Assembly: GCA_000802095.1 (NCBI GenBank)
Contig: JUEB01000017.1
Location: forward strand, 1-64,000
Direction: 5' to 3'
Origin: Peptococcaceae bacterium BICA1-7
GTDB taxonomy: Bacteria > Bacillota > Desulfotomaculia > Desulfotomaculales > Desulfocucumaceae
DNA: 64,000 nt
In this document: positions 59,218 through 64,000 of the stretch, piece by piece
How the letters are laid out: the number at the start of each line of letters is the position of its first letter
Position numbering within the stretch: position 1 is the stretch's first letter
Translations under genes and position numbers: made by a program
Notes under the pieces: generated by a model
The model's database searches: none
Told to the model about the DNA's origin: nothing
What the model saw: only the letters and a program-made list of their open reading frames with translations

Positions 59218-60663
59218 ATGACTAATCTGCAGCATTACCTGGATGAGATAATATATGAAATACTGGATCTCATCCACGATTTTATACTGATCATAGACCA
59301 CAGCGGCAACCTGCTGTATACTAATGCAGCCTATGAGAGAGTTATCGGGCTGAACCGTGACTATGTAAGAAAAAATATTCTGGGCAGGCACATCAGCACA
59401 ATGATTTACGACCAGAAGCTGCAGGACATTATATTGTCCGGCCATAAATTGCTTAATTTTCGCCATGTTATAGAAAAGGCAGGCATTGAAGTTGCCGGAA
59501 GCGTTTTGCCCCTATATCGGGACGGTGCCTTCCAGGGGGCTGTGGTGGTGGTTTCCATGACCCAGGTTAGCCAGCTTTTTGAGTCGCTTATTGAGTCCAG
59601 GGCAAAATACCGCAAGGAGCAGGTTAAATTCAAGCCCAAGGATTTTCTTCCGGAATGCTTTCAGAAGCTGGTGGGAAACAACATAAACTTTGTTAAAACG
59701 CTGGTCAAAGCCAACGCCGCCGCCGCCACCAATTCCACCATTCTGATAGAGGGTGACAGTGGTGTGGGAAAAGAGCTGCTGGCCTGGGCCATTCACGAGG
59801 CCAGCGCCAGGAAAAAAGGACCTTTTATAGCCATTAACTGCGCCGCCATCCCTGAGAGCCTGCTGGAAAGTGAGCTGTTTGGCTATGAGGCCGGAGCATT
59901 TACCGGCGCTTCCAGAAAAGGTAAGCCCGGCCGGTTTGAGCTGGCTGCCGGAGGCACACTTTTTCTGGACGAGGTGGGAGATCTTTCACCAACCATGCAG
60001 GCCAAGATACTCAGAGCACTGCAATTCAGACAGGTGGAGCGTGTGGGGGGAACCTGCAAAATAGATGTGGACGCAAGAATAATTACCGCCACCAACAAAA
60101 ATCTGGCTCAGCAAACCAAGAAGGGCTTCTTCAGGGAGGACCTGTATTACCGGCTGAACGTGATACCCATTACCCTGCCCCCGCTGGCCGAGAGAAAAGA
60201 CGACATTTTTCTTTTGGCCGAGCACTTTTTGGCCAATCTATGCCAGGAGTATGGGTCTGGGCCGATGAGATTTGCCTCGGATGTAAACATAATCTTTCAT
60301 GCCTACCACTGGCCCGGCAACATAAGGGAGCTCAGCAATGTCATAGAGCACTCCTTTGTACTGGCCTACAGCGAGTCCAGCAATCTGATTACCACCCGCC
60401 ACCTGCCCCCTGCAATACTCCAGGGCAGAAAGGAACGGGAGCCTGGTGAGGAGGAAAGAATCAGCCGTGAAGCCGAAGACGGCCTGGTCCAGATCTCCAT
60501 CACCGGCAAGCAAATGAAGGAATTGGTTGAGGAACTAGAGCTGAAGGTTATTGAAAAGTCCATGGAAACCTGTGCCAACAGGTCCGACTTGATAAGGAAA
60601 CTGGGCTTTAACAGGAGCACCTTTTATAAGAAGGTAAAAAAGTACAAAATGGTTAAGGATTAG
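59218..60663 (+). CDS. sigma-54-dependent activator (PAS-AAA-Fis)
   Basis: A 481-residue enhancer-binding protein. An N-terminal PAS sensor (about 5-110) is followed by an AAA+ domain (about 150-385) with Walker A EGDSGVGKE, the sigma-54 contact loop GAFTGAS, Walker B GGTLFLDEVGD and RVGGTCKIDVDARIITATN. A Fis-type helix-turn-helix ends the protein (NRSDLIRKLGFNRSTFYKKV). There is no receiver domain, so PAS probably senses a ligand directly. A longer frame starts with TTG at 59197. The ATG at 59218 has AGGAG and GGTGG upstream. It lies between two fatty-acid gene groups and probably activates one or both. Confidence 0.92.
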   Translation: MTNLQHYLDEIIYEILDLIHDFILIIDHSGNLLYTNAAYERVIGLNRDYVRKNILGRHISTMIYDQKLQDIILSGHKLLNFRHVIEKAGIEVAGSVLPLYRDGAFQGAVVVVSMTQVSQLFESLIESRAKYRKEQVKFKPKDFLPECFQKLVGNNINFVKTLVKANAAAATNSTILIEGDSGVGKELLAWAIHEASARKKGPFIAINCAAIPESLLESELFGYEAGAFTGASRKGKPGRFELAAGGTLFLDEVGDLSPTMQAKILRALQFRQVERVGGTCKIDVDARIITATNKNLAQQTKKGFFREDLYYRLNVIPITLPPLAERKDDIFLLAEHFLANLCQEYGSGPMRFASDVNIIFHAYHWPGNIRELSNVIEHSFVLAYSESSNLITTRHLPPAILQGRKEREPGEEERISREAEDGLVQISITGKQMKELVEELELKVIEKSMETCANRSDLIRKLGFNRSTFYKKVKKYKMVKD

Positions 60664-60691
60664 TTTACTTAAAACCGGTAACAGGCAAACA

Positions 60692-60713
60692 AAAACCGCC
60701 CGGAGGCGGTTTT
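60692..60713. terminator. bidirectional terminator
   Basis: AAAACCGCC (60692-60700) pairs with GGCGGTTTT (60705-60713) around CGGA. It serves the activator (plus) and the acyl-CoA dehydrogenase operon (minus). Confidence 0.88.
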
Positions 60714-60735
60714 GTCTTCTTTTATTACTGACAGC

Positions 60736-61890
60736 TTATATTTCCATTTCTTTTAGCAGCCTGCCGGAGATCACCATACGCTGTATTTCATTGGTGCCCT
60801 CGTATATGCGGGTCAGCCTGGCATCGCGATAAAAACGCTCCACCGGGAACTCCTTCATGTACCCCATGCCGCCGTGAACCTGCACCGCCTTATCCACCAC
60901 CCGGCCCAGGGCCTCTGAGGCAAACAGCTTGACCATGGGGCCTTCTTTCATGACCGGCATCTCCTGGTCCACCATCCAGGCCACCCGGTAGGTCAGTGCC
61001 CGGGCCGCCTCGGTGTCGGTGGCCATCTCCGCCAGCATCCACTGGATGGCCTGGAAACTGGCAATGGGCTTGCCGAACTGCACCCTCTGCTGGGCATATC
61101 TGGCCGACAGCTCAATTACTTTATCACAGGCGCCGACACAGCGGGCCCCCAGCGCCACCCGGCCTTTGCTCAATATCCTAAGGGCGCTGGAGTAACCTTT
61201 GCCTTCAATCCCCAGCACATTCTCCCTGGGCACTTCGCAGTCTTCAAAAATAACCTCCGAGGTGTGCGATCCCCGCAGGCCCATCTTCTTTTCAACGGTG
61301 CCAATGGAAAAGCCGGGAAAGTCTTTTTCCACCACAAAGGCGGTATAGCCACCCCGGGCCCCCTTTTCTTTGTCTGTTACAGCAATAACGGTAAAAACAT
61401 CTGCCTCGGGGGCGTTGGTGATAAAATGCTTCATGCCGTTTAAGATATATTTGTCGCCCTTTAAAACAGCGGTGGTTTTCATATTAGTGGCATCAGATCC
61501 GGAATCAGGCTCGGTAAGGCAAAAAGCCCCCAGTTTTTCCCCGCTGGCCAGGCCAGGCAGGTATTTCTTCTTTATTTCCTCGTTGGCCAGCTCAACGATA
61601 CCGGTTGTGCCTATTCCGGTATGGGCTCCAATATAAGTGGTAAAACTCATATTGGCCCGGCCCAGCTCTTCCAGCAGCAGGCATTTCTCCACCATATTGA
61701 GACCCAGCCCGCCATATTGCTCCGGAATGCTCATGCCAAACAGCCCCATCTCACCGGCCTGGTCAATCAAATGCCGGGGAATGTGGTCTTCTTCCTCAAT
61801 TTGCTGGGCACAGGGCTCAACTTCTTTATCCACAAAATCGCGGATGGTGCGCTTCATATCTCTTATTTCATCAGAAATGCTAAAATCCAT
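60736..61890 (-). CDS. acyl-CoA dehydrogenase
   Basis: A 384-residue FAD enzyme that makes trans-2-enoyl-CoA. Features: LTEPDSGSDATNMKTTA (FAD/acyl site), FITNAPEADVF, YMKEFPVERFYRDARLTRIYEG and the catalytic Glu in IYEGTNEIQRMVISG (about 367). The length is standard for short-chain/butyryl-type enzymes. It is last gene of the operon with thiolase and 3-hydroxyacyl-CoA dehydrogenase. No EtfAB genes are in view. Confidence 0.95.
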   Translation of the reverse strand: MDFSISDEIRDMKRTIRDFVDKEVEPCAQQIEEEDHIPRHLIDQAGEMGLFGMSIPEQYGGLGLNMVEKCLLLEELGRANMSFTTYIGAHTGIGTTGIVELANEEIKKKYLPGLASGEKLGAFCLTEPDSGSDATNMKTTAVLKGDKYILNGMKHFITNAPEADVFTVIAVTDKEKGARGGYTAFVVEKDFPGFSIGTVEKKMGLRGSHTSEVIFEDCEVPRENVLGIEGKGYSSALRILSKGRVALGARCVGACDKVIELSARYAQQRVQFGKPIASFQAIQWMLAEMATDTEAARALTYRVAWMVDQEMPVMKEGPMVKLFASEALGRVVDKAVQVHGGMGYMKEFPVERFYRDARLTRIYEGTNEIQRMVISGRLLKEMEI

Positions 61891-61950
61891 GGTCAGCCCT
61901 CCCTCGCTATAATTAATCTACTAACTATTAATCTATTGATCAGACACCAT

Positions 61951-63135
61951 TTAGCCCACCCATTCCCAGATGGCCGCAGCGCCCTGCCCATGCCCTATGC
62001 ACATGCTCTCCACGGCGTACCTGGCGCCATAATGGGGCATCTCGTGCATTATGGTGGTGGCTATGCGGGCGCCGGTGCAGCCCAGAGGGTGCCCCAGGGC
62101 TATTCCGCTTCCTCTGGGATTGAGGAGCGGGTGATTCCTGATGCCCAATTGCTCAACGCAATATATAGCCTGGGAGGCAAAGGCTTCATTTATCTCCCAC
62201 AGATCAATCTGATCAATGGTCAGACCGGCCTGCTTCAGTGCCCTGGGAATGGCAACCGCCGGTCCGATACCCATTATTTGCGGATCAACACCCACAACTG
62301 CGTAGGTTACCAGCTTCATTTTGGGCTTTAAGCCCAGCTCTTTTACTTTTTCCTTGCTGGCCACCAGCACCGCAGCCGCGGCGTCGTTGGTCTGACTGGA
62401 GTTGCCGGCGGTGACCGTGGCCTTTTCATCCTGCATAAAGACTGGCTTTAGCCTGGCCAGTGACTCCATGCTGGTGCCGGGCCTGATGCCCTGGTCCCGG
62501 TTGACCACCATTTTCTCAGTGCCCCCGTCATCGGTGGGAATATCTGCCTCTATGGGCAGTATTTCTTCCCTAAAAAGCCCTTCCTCGGTGGCTTTGTGGG
62601 CCTTGGCGTGACTTTCCACGGCAAACCGGTCCTGTTTTTCCCTGGAGATGTTAAACTTGCGGGCTACCATCTCAGCGGTATAGCCCATGGAACCCATATT
62701 GGGGTCACAGAACTCCCCCAGCCTGGGGTTGGGGCTTGAGCCGGTGCCCATGGGAACATGGGTCATGTGCTGCACACCGCCGGCAATAATCAGATCAGCC
62801 CAGCCCATGGCAATGGTGGAAACTGCAAAAGCTATGGTCTGCAGCCCTGAGGAACAAAAGCGGTCCACCGTGCAGCCCGGCACACTGTAGGGCATTCCGG
62901 CCATGATGGCTGCGTAGCGGCCGATATTGGAGCCCATTTCCCCCATCAGGGCGGTGCCGCCCAATAAAATATCGTCTACCTGCTCTCTTTTCGATCCTGT
63001 TATTTCTGCCCTCTCCAGAACGCCATTAATCACCCTGGCCGCCAGGTCATCGGCTCTTACATTTGCAAACCAGGATTTTTTCCCTGCCTTGGCTATTGCG
63101 GTGCGCACACCTTCAACCAGATATACTTCTCTCAT
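61951..63135 (-). CDS. acetyl-CoA acetyltransferase / 3-ketoacyl-CoA thiolase
   Basis: A 394-residue thiolase that cleaves 3-ketoacyl-CoA or condenses acetyl-CoA. The nucleophile Cys lies in TVDRFCSSGLQTIAF (about 91), the His pair in INEAFASQ/GIALGHPLGCTGARI, and the second catalytic Cys in GCTGAR. GGGTSxx-type substrate loops are intact. It lies 35 bases after the 3-hydroxyacyl-CoA dehydrogenase stop and 60 bases before acyl-CoA dehydrogenase. Confidence 0.95.
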   Translation of the reverse strand: MREVYLVEGVRTAIAKAGKKSWFANVRADDLAARVINGVLERAEITGSKREQVDDILLGGTALMGEMGSNIGRYAAIMAGMPYSVPGCTVDRFCSSGLQTIAFAVSTIAMGWADLIIAGGVQHMTHVPMGTGSSPNPRLGEFCDPNMGSMGYTAEMVARKFNISREKQDRFAVESHAKAHKATEEGLFREEILPIEADIPTDDGGTEKMVVNRDQGIRPGTSMESLARLKPVFMQDEKATVTAGNSSQTNDAAAAVLVASKEKVKELGLKPKMKLVTYAVVGVDPQIMGIGPAVAIPRALKQAGLTIDQIDLWEINEAFASQAIYCVEQLGIRNHPLLNPRGSGIALGHPLGCTGARIATTIMHEMPHYGARYAVESMCIGHGQGAAAIWEWVG

Positions 63136-63170
63136 ACTGATTATTGGCCCCTTTCTTCAGATATGCCGGA

Positions 63171-64000
63171 TTATTTGCAGTAATCGTAAAAGCCCTTGCC
63201 TGTTTTACGTCCCCATTCCTTTTTCACGAACTTCTCCACAATGATGGGAGATGGCTTGTACCTGGGATCACCGGTTTCCTGGTAGCGCTCGGTGCCGACA
63301 TAATAAGTCAGGTCAATACCGGTGAGATCAAGGAGCCTGAAGGGGCCCATCGGGTGACCCAGAGCATGCACCACAGCAGTGTCGATGTCCTGTGGAGTTG
63401 CCACACCCATATCATAAATATACAAAGCTTCTGTTTTAATGGCTGATACAATCCGGTTAACCAGGAAGCCGTATATTTCTTTTTGCAGCATAACAGGTAT
63501 CTTGCCCAGCTTTTTGCATACATCCATCACTATTTCCACTGTATCTTCGGATACATGCGGTCCCTTGACCACTTCCACCAGTTTCATCACCAGCGCCGGG
63601 TTGAAGAAGTGCATATTGCACACCTTTTCCGGGCGGCCGGTAACATCGGCAATTTTGGAACTGACGATATAAGAGCTGTTGGTGGCCAAAATAGCATGGG
63701 GAGGGCAGATTTTGTCCAGATCGGCAAATATTTTGCGCTTAAGCTCCAGCTTTTCGATAGCGGCCTCGATGACCAGGTCGGCGTCCTTTGCTGCTTCTGT
63801 CAAATCACCGGTAAAGGATACCCTGGCCCGGGCTGCTTTAGCCTGGTCCCCGGTAAGCTTGCCCTTGGCCACCCGCTCCGGGAGGTAAGTGTCCGCGAAT
63901 TTTTCCGCCTTTTGTAAAATCTCTTCATTAATATCTGTACATACCACTTTGTAACCTGCCAGGGCTGCGGAAAGGGATATCTGGTGCCCCATATTGCCCG
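63171..64000 (-). CDS. 3-hydroxyacyl-CoA dehydrogenase, 5' end off-window
   Basis: At least 276 residues are visible and the frame is open to the window edge. The first in-window residues (GNMGHQISLSAALAGYKVVC) are the end of the NAD-binding GxGxMG motif, so only about ten N-terminal residues are missing. Further motifs: DLVIEAAIEKLELKRKIFAD, ILATNSS, HFFNPALVMKLVEVV and GFLVNRI, with the C-terminal helical domain ending KKEWGRKTGKGFYDYC. The enzyme oxidises (S)-3-hydroxyacyl-CoA with NAD. It leads the thiolase/acyl-CoA dehydrogenase operon as seen; the promoter lies beyond the window. Confidence 0.94.
   Translation of the reverse strand, partial: GNMGHQISLSAALAGYKVVCTDINEEILQKAEKFADTYLPERVAKGKLTGDQAKAARARVSFTGDLTEAAKDADLVIEAAIEKLELKRKIFADLDKICPPHAILATNSSYIVSSKIADVTGRPEKVCNMHFFNPALVMKLVEVVKGPHVSEDTVEIVMDVCKKLGKIPVMLQKEIYGFLVNRIVSAIKTEALYIYDMGVATPQDIDTAVVHALGHPMGPFRLLDLTGIDLTYYVGTERYQETGDPRYKPSPIIVEKFVKKEWGRKTGKGFYDYCK

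Overview
The window looks like chromosome from a spore-forming anaerobic Firmicute, most likely the Desulfotomaculum/Pelotomaculum (Peptococcaceae) group. The evidence is SpoVR and YhbH/DUF444 sporulation proteins, Firmicute-type Shine-Dalgarno sequences (AGGAGG, GGGAGG) before most starts, a CadC/CadA pair, a tungstate importer, a two-cluster molybdenum hydroxylase without an FAD domain, and beta-oxidation genes under a sigma-54 activator. The lineage is an inference. No ribosomal RNA, CRISPR array or prophage was seen.

Layout. 0-0.6 kb: 5' part of an IS110-family transposase and its non-coding end. 0.6-8 kb: FtsA-like protein, aconitase and two c-di-GMP proteins. 8.3 kb: initiator tRNA-Met. 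8.6-13.4 kb: SpoVR and an AT-rich island of three zinc-ribbon membrane proteins. 13.6-18.4 kb: a large GGDEF-EAL sensor coupled to HMG-CoA lyase. 18.6-23 kb: aldehyde-oxidoreductase-type enzyme and a DMT transporter. 23-28.6 kb: oligopeptide-type ABC importer. 28.9-38.1 kb: an unassigned catabolic cluster around a fused B12-dependent mutase, with PLP, FAD, FNR-like and RidA partners and its own FCD regulator. 38.5-41 kb: cadA-cadC. 41.2-43.7 kb: diguanylate cyclase coupled to a DegT-family protein that lacks its PLP lysine. 43.9-45.7 kb: GNAT protein and YhbH. 46-49.3 kb: tupABC behind two tandem Moco/Tuco-type riboswitch candidates. 49.4-55.5 kb: FGGY kinase, GlpD-like dehydrogenase, AGPS-like flavoprotein and a FadR-type regulator with a FadR-like operator. 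55.7-56.3 kb: AlkA-type glycosylase. 56.4-64 kb: acyl-CoA ligase, MaoC protein, sigma-54 activator, acyl-CoA dehydrogenase, thiolase and a 3-hydroxyacyl-CoA dehydrogenase cut by the window end.

How it fits together. The gene set suits a heterotroph that oxidises organic acids, fatty acids, glycerol-type compounds and amino-acid-like substrates. Mo/W supply (tupABC) fits the molybdenum hydroxylase. The peptide-type importer lies immediately downstream of the B12 mutase cluster and may feed it. Four c-di-GMP proteins indicate heavy second-messenger control.

Intergenic DNA is unusual. Most spacers carry degenerate 30-32 bp units (core like GACCGGAGGTATTACCC, or a related TCGGAGG form), and several carry a MITE-like element bounded by CCACAGAG/CTCTGTGG inverted repeats. 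Some units have become part of annotated protein ends.

Start codons were moved from the longest frame to the best Shine-Dalgarno match where the sequence decided it; each case is stated.
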